A stretch of 64,000 nt of DNA from Methylovulum miyakonense HT12 (lineage in GTDB: Bacteria > Pseudomonadota > Gammaproteobacteria > Methylococcales > Methylomonadaceae): positions 3,078,045-3,142,044 of the forward strand of contig NZ_KB913025.1 of NCBI RefSeq assembly GCF_000384075.1, given 5' to 3'. The translations under genes and the position numbers were made by a program. Positions 43,190 to 52,262 of this stretch are shown here, piece by piece. The notes under the pieces are model-generated. The model made no database searches and was not told where the DNA came from. It saw nothing but the letters and a program-made list of their open reading frames with translations. Each line of letters begins with the position of its first letter. Position 1 is the stretch's first letter.

Positions 43190-44500
43190 TTGAAACCGAT
43201 AAAAGTGGGTGTGTTGGGGTTGGGTACTGTCGGTGGCGGTACGGTCAATATCTTAAAGCGTAATGCCGCAGAAATCGCCCGCCGTGCCGGACGCGAAATT
43301 GTCATCACCCGCGCTTCGGCAAGGGATTTGCATAAACCGCGGATTTGCGATACGCAAGACATACAAGTCACCAACGACCCGTTTGAAATCATCAACGACC
43401 CCGACATCGACATTATCGTGGAAACTATCGGCGGGGCAGGGATAGTCAAGGACATGATCCTGACCGCCATCGCCAACGGCAAACATATCGTCACCGCCAA
43501 CAAATCGCTGATCGCCACGCATGGCAACGAGATTTTCGCCAAGGCCAGCGAAAAAGGCGTGATAGTCGCGTTTGAAGCGGCGGTGGCGGGCGGCATCCCG
43601 ATTATCAAAGCCATACGCGAAGGTTTGAGCGGCAACCAAATCCAATGGGTGGCGGGCATCATCAACGGCACAGGCAATTTTATCCTCACCGAAATGCGCG
43701 ATAAAGGCCGCGATTTTGGCGATGTGCTGGCGGAAGCGCAGTTTTTGGGCTATGCCGAAGCCGACCCCTCGTTTGACGTGGAAGGCATTGATGCAGCGCA
43801 TAAACTGACCATCTTGGCTTCGATTGCGTTTGGCATCCCTTTGCAATTCGAGAAAGTCTTTACCGAAGGCATCACCCAAATCACCCGTACCGATGTCGAA
43901 TATGCCGAACAGCTGGGCTACCGCATCAAACACTTAGGCATCGCCAGAAAAACCCCGGAAGGCATCGAATTGCGCGTGCACCCGACCCTGATCCCCGAAC
44001 GGCGGTTGATCGCCAACGTCAACGGCGTGATGAACGCGGTGCTGGTGAAAGGCGATGCGGTGGGTGCGACGTTGTATTACGGCGCCGGCGCCGGTGCCGA
44101 ACCGACCGGTTCGTCTGTGGTCGCCGATGTCATTGATGTGGTGCGGGCTTTGACTTCTGACCCTGAAAACCGTGTCCCGCATTTGGCTTTCCAAGCCGAT
44201 GCGTTGGCGGACATTCCGGTGTTGCCTAGTGAGTGCATCAAAACCTCGTATTATTTGCGCCTGAATGCGGAAGACAAACCCGGTGTATTGGCCGATGTGA
44301 CCAAAATCCTTGCCGACCACAACATCAGCATTGAAGCGATGATCCAAAAAGAACCGTCAAAAGGCGAAACCGCCGTGCCAATCATTATGCTGACACAAAT
44401 CACTTTGGAGCAGGAAATGAACGCGGCGATTGCCGGGATTGAAGCATTGCCGGCTGTCAGTGGCAAGGTTAATCGGATTCGGATGGAGACGCTGGGGTAA
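43190..44500 (+). CDS. hom: Homoserine dehydrogenase
   Basis: Reduces aspartate-4-semialdehyde to homoserine in threonine/methionine synthesis. The 436 aa protein has the NAD(P) site GLGTVGGGT at residues 9-17, the catalytic domain (NGTGNFILTEM, EADPSFDVEGIDAAHK), and a C-terminal ACT domain (residues 350-430) for feedback control by threonine. The start is TTG at 43190 with CTGGAG six bases upstream. It is followed, after a toxin-antitoxin insertion, by thrC. Confidence 0.97.
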   Translation: MKPIKVGVLGLGTVGGGTVNILKRNAAEIARRAGREIVITRASARDLHKPRICDTQDIQVTNDPFEIINDPDIDIIVETIGGAGIVKDMILTAIANGKHIVTANKSLIATHGNEIFAKASEKGVIVAFEAAVAGGIPIIKAIREGLSGNQIQWVAGIINGTGNFILTEMRDKGRDFGDVLAEAQFLGYAEADPSFDVEGIDAAHKLTILASIAFGIPLQFEKVFTEGITQITRTDVEYAEQLGYRIKHLGIARKTPEGIELRVHPTLIPERRLIANVNGVMNAVLVKGDAVGATLYYGAGAGAEPTGSSVVADVIDVVRALTSDPENRVPHLAFQADALADIPVLPSECIKTSYYLRLNAEDKPGVLADVTKILADHNISIEAMIQKEPSKGETAVPIIMLTQITLEQEMNAAIAGIEALPAVSGKVNRIRMETLG

Positions 44501-44529
44501 GCAAAACTACTTTCGGCTTGGAGAATATC

Positions 44530-44754
44530 ATGCAGGCTCAAAAATTAACCCCGTTGCAACTGGAGTTATTAAAGCTGTTCAGCCACGAAATCACTAACCA
44601 GCAACTAGCCGATATAAAAAATTTGCTGGCAAATTATTTTGCCCAGCAAGCAACTCAAGAAATGGACAGGCTGTGGCAGGAAAAGGGCTGGAATGAAGGG
44701 ACAATGATTGAATGGACGGATGAACATCTAAGAACGCCTTATCATTCTTCATGA
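44530..44754 (+). CDS. Putative antitoxin between hom and thrC
   Basis: A 74 aa hydrophilic protein: LQLELLKLFSHEITNQQLADIKNLLANYFAQQATQEMDRLW, followed by a tail ending MIEWTDEHLRTPY. It precedes a PIN toxin with a 4-base overlap (ATGA), the standard arrangement for antitoxins paired with COG1569 PIN toxins. ATG 44530 has GGAG seven bases upstream. Confidence 0.82.
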   Translation: MQAQKLTPLQLELLKLFSHEITNQQLADIKNLLANYFAQQATQEMDRLWQEKGWNEGTMIEWTDEHLRTPYHSS

Positions 44755-45152
44755 AAGTTGTAATAGACACCAACGTATTGTTGGTTTCTATCCCAAAGCA
44801 ATCGCCTTACCGCGTTATTTTCGATCATTTGATTGCCAAAAAATACGATTTGCTTATCAGCAATGAGGTGCTGCATGAATATACCGAAATCATTGCCCGA
44901 AAAGCTAATCCAGTAGTTGCAAATAATATCGCTGAAATGTTGCTGACCTTATCAAACGTGCATAAACATGAGGTTTATTACAAATGGCAGCTAATCGACG
45001 CGGATAAAGACGACAACAAATTCGTCGATTGTGCGATTGCGGGGAATGCCGATTTTTTGGTAAGCAATGATAGGCATTTCAATGTGTTAAAAACAATAGA
45101 ATTCCCCAAGTTACAAGTATTGACCATTTCTGAATTTATTGGCCACCTATAA
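44751..45152 (+). CDS. PIN-family toxin (COG1569 type)
   Basis: A 133 aa putative ribonuclease toxin with DTNVL at residues 6-10, Glu43, Asp93 (FVDCAIAGNAD) and Asp107 (SNDRHF) of the PIN active site. It lies between two genes of threonine synthesis, hom and thrC, all on the same strand. Confidence 0.92.
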   Translation: MKVVIDTNVLLVSIPKQSPYRVIFDHLIAKKYDLLISNEVLHEYTEIIARKANPVVANNIAEMLLTLSNVHKHEVYYKWQLIDADKDDNKFVDCAIAGNADFLVSNDRHFNVLKTIEFPKLQVLTISEFIGHL

Positions 45153-45222
45153 TGGCGGGCTAATTCTTAAAATTAAATAACAATCTGGCAGAGTCCAGAC
45201 GTAAACTCCTATAGGAACCACC

Positions 45223-46308
45223 ATGACCCGCTATACCGGACTTATCGAACGCTACCGTGACCGCCTGCCCGTCAGCGCCAACACCCGCCTGATCAGCTTG
45301 GGCGAAGGCAACACGCCTTTGATCCAATTGCAAAACATCCCGCGCCTGATTGGCAAAGACGTGGATATTTACGTCAAGTTTGAAGGCCTGAACCCGACCG
45401 GATCATTCAAAGACCGTGGCATGACCATGGCGGTGACCAAAGCCGTGGAGGCGGGCAGCCAAGCGATCATTTGCGCGTCCACGGGCAACACTTCCGCTTC
45501 CGCCGCCGCTTATGCCGTCCGCGCTGGCATCAAGGCGTTCGTGTTGATCCCTGAAGGCAAAATCGCTCTGGGCAAATTGGCGCAAACTTTGATGTACGAT
45601 GCCAAAATCATCCAGATCAACGGTAATTTTGACCGGGGCATGGCTTTGGTCAAAGAAGTCGCCGAGCTGGCTCCCGTGACCATCGTCAACTCCATCAACC
45701 CTTTCCGCATCGAAGGCCAAAAAACCGCCGCGTTTGAAATTGTTGATGAGTTGGGTTTCGCGCCGGACTACCACTGCCTGCCCGTCGGCAATGCGGGCAA
45801 TATCACCGCGTATTGGAAAGGCTATACCGAATACGCACGCTATTCGGCTGGCCACACCGCCGTGACCCGCAGCTTGCCGGTCATGTGCGGTTATCAGGCG
45901 GCCGGTGCCGCGCCGTTTGTCGCTGGGCATCCGATAGAAAACCCTGAAACGGTGGCGACCGCCATCCGTATCGGCAACCCGCAATCTTGGGATTTGGCTT
46001 GGAATGTCCAAAAAGAATCCGGTGGTTGGTTTGATAAGTTCACTGACGAGCAAATTTTGGCGGCGCAAAAGATGCTGTCGCAGTTTGAAGGGGTGTTTTG
46101 TGAACCCGCCTCGGCGACTTCTTTGGCAGGTGCATTGCATGACATCGGCACGGGTAAAATCCCCGAAGGTAGCCGCATCGTTTGTACGCTGACCGGCAAT
46201 GGCATCAAGGATCCTGAAATCGCCATGCAACAATGTGCCAACACGCATCCTGTGACGATAGATGCCAGTTTGGATGCGGTTAAACGGGCAATTTTGGATA
46301 ACCTGTAA
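45223..46308 (+). CDS. thrC: Threonine synthase
   Basis: PLP-dependent conversion of O-phosphohomoserine to threonine. The 361 aa length is that of the short form. The PLP lysine is Lys63 in TGSFKDRGM; the phosphate loop is GNAGN (PVGNAGNITAYWKG). It is probably expressed with hom, whose transcript now passes through the inserted toxin-antitoxin pair. Confidence 0.97.
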   Translation: MTRYTGLIERYRDRLPVSANTRLISLGEGNTPLIQLQNIPRLIGKDVDIYVKFEGLNPTGSFKDRGMTMAVTKAVEAGSQAIICASTGNTSASAAAYAVRAGIKAFVLIPEGKIALGKLAQTLMYDAKIIQINGNFDRGMALVKEVAELAPVTIVNSINPFRIEGQKTAAFEIVDELGFAPDYHCLPVGNAGNITAYWKGYTEYARYSAGHTAVTRSLPVMCGYQAAGAAPFVAGHPIENPETVATAIRIGNPQSWDLAWNVQKESGGWFDKFTDEQILAAQKMLSQFEGVFCEPASATSLAGALHDIGTGKIPEGSRIVCTLTGNGIKDPEIAMQQCANTHPVTIDASLDAVKRAILDNL

Positions 46309-46318
46309 ATCCCCCCAA

Positions 46319-46352
46319 CACGGATAATGTCCAGGTAAGGATGTTATCCGTG
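46319..46352 (+). terminator. Hairpin after thrC
   Basis: A perfect 9-bp stem CACGGATAA/TTATCCGTG with a 16-base loop lies ten bases past the thrC stop. No T-tract follows, so the termination role is tentative. Confidence 0.5.
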
Positions 46353-46457
46353 GCTTCAACGATCGCCCATGCATTTTTTTCTGATCACTTAGAGATTGGA
46401 AACTGACATCATGGGCGGCTTGCGCTAAAATTTTTCATCCCTACGATCCGAGCGATT

Positions 46458-48065
46458 GTGATGAAAACGCCACCGAAACCAGCCGCACAACCGCATCCAG
46501 CGGAATTGCAACATCTGCATCAGCTTTATGAAAGCGGCCGCCTTGTGCAGGCCGAAACCACCGCGCTGGCGATGCTGCAAAAATATCCTAAGTCCATCGC
46601 CATATACAATCTGCTTGGGCTTTGCCAGCAAGGCCAAGGCAAACTGGGCGAAGCCGCCTCCAGCTTCCGCAAATTATTGGCTATCGACCCGCGCGTCGCC
46701 GAAATCCATTGCAATCTCGCGACGATATTAAGCCAGCTAAATGACCCTAAAGCGGCTATCGCCAGTTACCGTAAAGCTTTGCAAATCAAACCCCAACTGG
46801 CCTTGGCGCAGTTCAATTTGGGCGCCTTGTTGCAAGCACAGGGTCTGTTGCAAGAAGCCGCCCACCATTACCAACAAGCGGTCGCCATTGAACCGGGTTT
46901 TTTTGAAGCCTTGGGTAATCTGGGGACGGTTCTGCAACAACGCGGCCAGCTCGAGGCCGCCGAACAATGTTACCGCAAGGCGTTGGTTTTGCGTCCCGAT
47001 GCCCGTGGGCATTTCAATTTGGGCACTACCTTATATGGGCAAGGCGAACACGAAGAAGCGATCCGCTCCTTCCGTAGCGCAGTCAAACTTGACCCGCATT
47101 TTGCCGACGCGTGGAATAATTTAGGTGAGGTATTACGTGATCGGGGTGACATGGCAGAAGCCGTGCATTGCTATAAAACCGCGATAAACGCCCAATTTGA
47201 CCATGGCCGCGCCCATTACAATTTGGCGGAATTTTTTTGCCTTAACGGGCAGTTGACGGAGGCAATCCCGTATTTTGAAGCGTCACGTTTTGCCGATGCG
47301 CCAGAACGGGCCTTGCAATGTTTATATAAAACCCGCCAATTCGAAGCGTTTAAAGCCAAATTTGAGCGCTTCACCGCAAACAGGCGGCATGCGTCAGTTT
47401 TGCTTGGCACATTATCCACGCATTATGCGGTTAATTTTCAGCAAGAAAACCCTTACCGCTTCTGCAAAGACCCTATGGGTTATGTGCAACATACCCGGAT
47501 AGAGGAATTGTCCGCCCCTGAAAATCCCTTGCTCGACCGTTTATTGCACGACATCCAAAATCTCGCAATCGCGGAACGCAAACAAGGACGCCTGTATTTC
47601 GGCATCCAATCCGCAGGAAATTTGCTGCAACGCCCGGAACCCTCATTTCAAAAACTCGCCACGCTTATCTGTAACAAAATCAAGGGCTACCAAAAATGCT
47701 TTAGGGGCGGCACGGATGAGTTGATAAGGGGCTTCCCTAAAGGGATAAGCTTTGCCAGTTCATGGTATTTGCGTATGAAACAAGGCGGATACTTGACCTC
47801 GCACATGCACGAAGAAGGTTGGATTAGCGGCTGTGTTTATTTGCAATTGCCGCCTGAAAATGGCCGCCATGAAGGCAGCTTTGAATACGGCCTGGATGGC
47901 GACGGTTATCCCCGCTTGCATGACGGGTTTCCTAGCCAAATTGTCGATTTGAAAATAGGTGACCTGGTGCTGTTCCCCTCGTCTTTATTCCACCGCACCC
48001 TCCCATTCCATGCTGGCCTCGAACGCGTGTGCGTGGCGTTTGATGTTAAGCCTGGGCCGGTTTAG
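46458..48065 (+). CDS. TPR protein with a C-terminal 2OG-Fe(II) oxygenase-like domain
   Basis: A 535 aa protein. Residues 20-300 form about eight tetratricopeptide repeats (for example SKIAIYNLLGLCQQGQGKLG, AIASYRKALQIKP). The C-terminal 200 residues match the putative oxygenase family PF13759-type pattern: HMHEEGWISG with metal-binding His449/His451, FHRTLPF with His512 and Arg523 in ERVCVAFD. TPRs probably recruit a protein partner. The substrate is unknown. Confidence 0.88.
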   Translation: MMKTPPKPAAQPHPAELQHLHQLYESGRLVQAETTALAMLQKYPKSIAIYNLLGLCQQGQGKLGEAASSFRKLLAIDPRVAEIHCNLATILSQLNDPKAAIASYRKALQIKPQLALAQFNLGALLQAQGLLQEAAHHYQQAVAIEPGFFEALGNLGTVLQQRGQLEAAEQCYRKALVLRPDARGHFNLGTTLYGQGEHEEAIRSFRSAVKLDPHFADAWNNLGEVLRDRGDMAEAVHCYKTAINAQFDHGRAHYNLAEFFCLNGQLTEAIPYFEASRFADAPERALQCLYKTRQFEAFKAKFERFTANRRHASVLLGTLSTHYAVNFQQENPYRFCKDPMGYVQHTRIEELSAPENPLLDRLLHDIQNLAIAERKQGRLYFGIQSAGNLLQRPEPSFQKLATLICNKIKGYQKCFRGGTDELIRGFPKGISFASSWYLRMKQGGYLTSHMHEEGWISGCVYLQLPPENGRHEGSFEYGLDGDGYPRLHDGFPSQIVDLKIGDLVLFPSSLFHRTLPFHAGLERVCVAFDVKPGPV

Positions 48066-48076
48066 TGGCCACCAGA

Positions 48077-48111
48077 CCGGGATCCCGCCGCTGATAAGGG
48101 CGGGATTCCGG
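48077..48111. terminator. Convergent hairpin after the TPR/oxygenase gene
   Basis: CCGGGATCCCGCC and GGCGGGATTCCGG pair over 13 bases with one mismatch between two converging genes. It is a good candidate for a bidirectional terminator, without a clear U-tract. Confidence 0.55.
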
Positions 48112-48125
48112 CCTATCGGAAGAGC

Positions 48126-48488
48126 TTATTTTTTAATGATGACCTTGTCGTCAATCACCAACTCGGAAATCCCCCCCAAAGCCGCTTTTAAGGTGCAGCT
48201 GGCGTTTTTGAAACCGCCGGTTTTACTGTTCTCGCCCACCCATTTCAGAGTGATATAACTCTCTTTATCACTGACTGTTTCTGACGGGAAAAACACTTGT
48301 TCGCCCGTGGCTTTTTTGACTTCCACAGGACATTTTTGGTTTGCCATCGTTTGGATGGCGACGTAATTCCTGATCATGGACGCCGCTTCCATTTCTTCTT
48401 TGGATTGTTGCTTATTGGTGCCGACCATAATAAATCCGCTTGCAAATACCGCAACGACCGCCAGTATGATTTTCATTGTTTCAGACAT
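48126..48488 (-). CDS. Small exported or membrane-anchored protein of unknown function
   Basis: A 120 aa protein with one N-terminal hydrophobic segment (IILAVVAVFASGFIMVG), a charged linker and a beta-rich C-terminal half with paired cysteines (MANQKCPVEV, KNASCTLKAAL). It was not recognised. It is coded alone on the minus strand, 92 bases beyond the corrinoid adenosyltransferase. Confidence 0.7.
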   Translation of the reverse strand: MSETMKIILAVVAVFASGFIMVGTNKQQSKEEMEAASMIRNYVAIQTMANQKCPVEVKKATGEQVFFPSETVSDKESYITLKWVGENSKTGGFKNASCTLKAALGGISELVIDDKVIIKK

Positions 48489-48579
48489 GGTTGTTTCCCC
48501 TCATGGTTTTTTTAGTTGGAGCTGTGGTGCCGTGTTACCGACGTGGAGTGGCATAAACCCCGGTTTATGCCGGATAATT

Positions 48580-49119
48580 CTAAAATTCAATCCCTTGCTC
48601 GGCTTTAATGCCTTGTTCGTAGGCATGTTTTACCATGACCATTTCGGTGACCGTGTGGGCAATGGCGATCACTTCCGGCGCGGCGTTGCGTCCGGTCAGT
48701 ATCACATGCATCCACGGGGCCTTGTGGTCACGGATGAAATCGGCGATTTCTTGCCCGGAAATCCAGTTATAACCGCAGCAATAATTGATTTCATCCAGCA
48801 AGACCACATCAAATTCTTGCGACAAGATTTTTTGTTTGCTGAGTTCCCAAATTTCGCGGCTGGTTTTGATGTCTTGTTCGGGGTTTTTGGTGTCCCACGT
48901 AAAGCCATCACCCAGCGCGTGCCATTCGATATTGTCAAAACGGGCGGCGGCTTTTTGTTCGCCCGTTTGCCATTGGCCTTTGATGTATTGGATGACGCAA
49001 ATTTTCATGCCCCAGCCCGCCGCACGGAAGACCATCCCTAGGGCACTGGACGATTTGCCTTTGCCGTCGCCCGTGTTGACCACCACCAATCCCTGCCGCC
49101 TTTCTCTGGTTTTCATCAT
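48580..49119 (-). CDS. Corrinoid (cob(I)alamin) adenosyltransferase, CobO/BtuR type
   Basis: Adenosylates cob(I)yrinic acid diamide or cobinamide with ATP. P-loop GDGKGKSSSALG near the N-terminus, VIQYIKGQW, and the conserved LLDEINYC, RNAAPE and EMVMVKHAYEQGIKAEQGIEF. The start is ATG 49119 or 49116; the frame is open further upstream. It lies divergently from hemL, another tetrapyrrole gene; the pairing may be meaningful. Confidence 0.95.
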   Translation of the reverse strand: MMKTRERRQGLVVVNTGDGKGKSSSALGMVFRAAGWGMKICVIQYIKGQWQTGEQKAAARFDNIEWHALGDGFTWDTKNPEQDIKTSREIWELSKQKILSQEFDVVLLDEINYCCGYNWISGQEIADFIRDHKAPWMHVILTGRNAAPEVIAIAHTVTEMVMVKHAYEQGIKAEQGIEF

Positions 49120-49276
49120 CGTTCCCTTAAATACAAGTCCCGCCATTTTAACGCATCGGGTACTTTCAATCATGGTAAAGTTGCCTTATCCTGTATTGAT
49201 GTAGATTTTCCGTAGCCACGACAGTTTGTTTCTGAGCTTCGTGGATGTGTATAACCCCTTGACCCTTGATTAATCC

Positions 49277-50557
49277 ATGACTGATGCCAGTTTATTATTT
49301 TCCAATGCCAAACAAGTCATTCCAGGCGGCGTCAATTCGCCCGTGCGCTCCTTTAGCGGTGTTGGCGGTACGCCTGTGTTTATTGACCATGCCTGCGGCG
49401 CTTATATTTTTGATGCCGAAGGCAAGCAGTACATTGATTATGTCGGTTCATGGGGGCCTATGGTGTTGGGCCACGCCCATCCTGAGGTCATTGCGGCGGT
49501 CAAATCGGCGGCTGAAAAAGGCCTGAGCTTTGGCGCACCCACGGAAATTGAAACGTTGATGGCGGAAAAAGTCTGCCAATTATTGCCGTCCATGGACTTG
49601 GTGCGCATGGTCAGTTCCGGCACGGAAGCGACCATGAGCGCAATCCGCTTGGCGCGGGGCTACACGGGGCGCGACAAAATTGTCAAATTTGCAGGCTGTT
49701 ACCATGGCCATGCCGATAGTCTGTTGGTCAAAGCCGGTTCCGGCGCGTTGACCTTTGGCGTGCCCAGTTCCCCTGGTGTGCCCGCGTCGGTGGCGGCACA
49801 TACCTTGACCTTACCTTACAATGATAGCGAGGCGGTGGAAAAACTGTTTGCCGAATGCGGTGCAGACATCGCCTGCATCATCGTCGAACCCGTGGCGGGG
49901 AATATGAACTGCATCCCGCCCGCATCTGGCTTTTTGGAGACTTTACGGCAAGTTTGTGACGATTACCAAAGCGTATTGATTTTTGATGAAGTGATGACCG
50001 GCTTCCGGGTTGGCCTGCAAGGGGCGCAAGGCTATTACAACATCACGCCCGACCTGACCACGCTAGGCAAAGTCATCGGCGGCGGTATGCCGGTCGGTGC
50101 GTTTGGCGGCAAACGGGAAATTATGGAACGGCTCGCGCCTTTGGGGCCGGTGTATCAGGCGGGGACTTTGTCCGGCAATCCGGTGGCGATGGCGGCTGGC
50201 TTGAAAACGTTGGAACTGATCAGCCAACCCGGTTTTTATGAAACCTTGACGGCAAAGACGGAACGCCTGACGGCGGGGCTGGAAACCGCCGCCCAACACG
50301 CCGGAATCCCTTTCACCACCAACAGCGTCGGCGGCATGTTCGGCCTGTTTTTCAGCGCCGCCGACCAAATCGCCACTTTTGCCGAAGTCATGCAATGCAA
50401 CCAGGAACGGTTTAAGCACTTTTTCCACGCCATGTTGGAACAAGGCGTGTATCTGGCCCCGTCGGCGTTTGAAGCGGGGTTTGTGTCGATGGCGCATAGT
50501 GACGCGGATTTGGATGCGACTATCAGCAAAGCGGCTGAGGTGTTTAAGCAGTTGTAA
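49277..50557 (+). CDS. hemL: Glutamate-1-semialdehyde 2,1-aminomutase
   Basis: Converts glutamate-1-semialdehyde to 5-aminolevulinate, the C5 entry into tetrapyrroles. The 426 aa protein has the family start ([19 protein letters not shown]), the aminotransferase III core ([16 protein letters not shown]) and the PLP lysine in [18 protein letters not shown]. It stands alone and is followed by an inverted repeat at 50591-50718. Confidence 0.97.
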   Translation: MTDASLLFSNAKQVIPGGVNSPVRSFSGVGGTPVFIDHACGAYIFDAEGKQYIDYVGSWGPMVLGHAHPEVIAAVKSAAEKGLSFGAPTEIETLMAEKVCQLLPSMDLVRMVSSGTEATMSAIRLARGYTGRDKIVKFAGCYHGHADSLLVKAGSGALTFGVPSSPGVPASVAAHTLTLPYNDSEAVEKLFAECGADIACIIVEPVAGNMNCIPPASGFLETLRQVCDDYQSVLIFDEVMTGFRVGLQGAQGYYNITPDLTTLGKVIGGGMPVGAFGGKREIMERLAPLGPVYQAGTLSGNPVAMAAGLKTLELISQPGFYETLTAKTERLTAGLETAAQHAGIPFTTNSVGGMFGLFFSAADQIATFAEVMQCNQERFKHFFHAMLEQGVYLAPSAFEAGFVSMAHSDADLDATISKAAEVFKQL

Positions 50558-50590
50558 GCCCTCGTTAAACTAGAAAATTTAATGATTTAT

Positions 50591-50718
50591 TGTCCACGAA
50601 AAGCACGAAAGACACGAAAATATGGCTATTTTCAGAATAGCAAGGCAATTGAAAGAACAGTTAACTTAATGAAGTAAATTTTTCGTGCTTTTCGTGCTTT
50701 TCGTGTCTTTCGTGGACA
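50591..50718. repeat. Inverted repeat of CACGAAA-type heptamers
   Basis: Arms TGTCCACGAAAAGCACGAAA and its partner (ending CTTTCGTGGACA) flank a 58-base centre. The arms are built of reiterated CACGAAA/TTTCGTG units, and the two arms are permuted rather than exact. Similar elements occur dispersed between genes in many gammaproteobacteria. It fills the gap between hemL and the HIT gene. Confidence 0.7.
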
Positions 50719-50739
50719 AATCCATCAATTCAAACACCT

Positions 50740-51162
50740 ATGACACCCTCCTTCCAACTCCACCCACGCCTACAGGCAGACTGTATCCCTGTAGGCCGTT
50801 TTGAACTTTGCCAATTGTTGCTGATGAACGATAGCCAATACCCTTGGTTCATCCTCGTACCGCAAGTGGACGGTTTGCGCGAGCTTTACGAGCTAGGCAA
50901 AGCGCAGCAACAGGTATTCATGGAAGAATCGAGCTATTTGGCTGAACAATTGGCGGTGCTTTATCAAGCCGACAAAATGAATATCGCCGCTATCGGTAAT
51001 CTGGTCCCGCAGTTGCATATCCACCATATTGTCCGTTATCAAACCGATAGGGCCTGGCCCGCGCCTGTATGGGGGAAATTTGCCGCGATACCTTACGGTG
51101 ATGCAGAAATCGCAGGTCAACTCGCGCAAGTCAGAAATGCGTTGGCAACACTGCAATGGTAG
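50740..51162 (+). CDS. HIT-domain protein
   Basis: A 140 aa histidine triad nucleotide-binding protein. The triad motif is QLHIHHIVRYQTD. The N-terminal half (FELCQLLLMNDSQYPWFILVPQVDGLRELYEL) is the pattern seen in small proteobacterial HIT hydrolases. The exact substrate is unknown; the neighbour is a converging sugar kinase. Confidence 0.92.
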   Translation: MTPSFQLHPRLQADCIPVGRFELCQLLLMNDSQYPWFILVPQVDGLRELYELGKAQQQVFMEESSYLAEQLAVLYQADKMNIAAIGNLVPQLHIHHIVRYQTDRAWPAPVWGKFAAIPYGDAEIAGQLAQVRNALATLQW

Positions 51163-51167
51163 TTTGC

Positions 51168-52049
51168 TTATAACTGCCATTGCGCAATAAACGGCAAATA
51201 AAAATCCATATCCTGCACGGTCGCGCCTTTTTGTGTCACCAGTGCCGAGGCAAAATCTTGCGCCCTGCGTAAGGTCAAGGTCAAAGGCCAATGATGCTGT
51301 AAACCCAATAATAAGACGCTGGCAAAAGCATCGCCCGCACCGACGGTATCAACCACCTCGGCAAGCGCGTTGGGGGTGACTTCCACATATTCACCGTTAT
51401 CCGTCAACGCCACCGCGCCCAATTCACCCCGCGTGACAATCAACCCCGTTAATTGATACGTATCCAAAAAACCTTGCAAAGTCTCTTTTAGCGTAGCTTT
51501 GGTTTCGGCAAGTTGGCGCAATTCATCGTCATTGAGTTTGACCCAATCGGCAGTTTGTAGCCATTCTGTAACGGTTTTGGCTTGCCACCATGGTGCGCGT
51601 AAATTGACATCGACAAACACTCTCCCAGAATGCTGTGCCAGCAATTTGCGCAAGGTTTGCGTCGAGGTTGGATTCCGCAACGCCAGCGTCCCATGATAAA
51701 TGACACCCGTTGACCCAGCGGCTTGACCCGGTTCGGCAAGGTAATCGTAAGCCTGATGGTCGAGAATCTGGTAGGCGGGTTCGCCATCGTTGACCGTGAT
51801 TTGCACCACGCCTGTCGGGTGTTCCCAATCGGTTTGCAAATTCTCGGTGCCCATACCCCAAGCCATCATCCCAGTGCGGATTTTATCGCCCAATTCATCA
51901 GCGCCCACTCGGCTGATAAAACAAGGCTGTTGGCCAAAGGCCTGCAAATGCCAAGCGACGTTAAACGGTGCGCCGCCCAAAATTTGTTGCCCGTCCGGGA
52001 ATTGGTCAAACAACACCTCGCCGATAATGGCAATGGTTTGTGGGGTCAT
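51168..52049 (-). CDS. PfkB-family carbohydrate kinase (fructokinase-like)
   Basis: A 293 aa ribokinase-type kinase. Substrate loop ILGGAPFNVAWHLQAFG near residues 24-40, and the ATP/anion-hole motif VDTVGAGDAFA near residue 235. The GGAPFNVA form resembles fructokinases, which link to sucrose metabolism in methylotrophs. No sucrose genes are adjacent, so specificity is unconfirmed. Confidence 0.9.
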   Translation of the reverse strand: MTPQTIAIIGEVLFDQFPDGQQILGGAPFNVAWHLQAFGQQPCFISRVGADELGDKIRTGMMAWGMGTENLQTDWEHPTGVVQITVNDGEPAYQILDHQAYDYLAEPGQAAGSTGVIYHGTLALRNPTSTQTLRKLLAQHSGRVFVDVNLRAPWWQAKTVTEWLQTADWVKLNDDELRQLAETKATLKETLQGFLDTYQLTGLIVTRGELGAVALTDNGEYVEVTPNALAEVVDTVGAGDAFASVLLLGLQHHWPLTLTLRRAQDFASALVTQKGATVQDMDFYLPFIAQWQL

Positions 52050-52262
52050 GGTATTTCCTCGCTATGCAAATGGCTTAAATCTACTGATATTGATTGCGAT
52101 TGTACAGGCGTAATGGTGTCCGCCAAGCAGGCTAGTTAGCGCAAATCAGCACTACCCGAAGCCCTATCGCTATGTAATAATAAACGGCTTTGATTTTGCG
52201 GTATTTCTTTAGTCACACTCCCCGTTTCTTGCGGGTCTAACGCACACATAAGGGCATTAATA

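Noticed and set aside
52070-52262. SOS box in front of recA
   Set aside because: A CTG and CAG occur near 52084 and 52105 but the spacing is 18 rather than 10; no canonical LexA box is evident.
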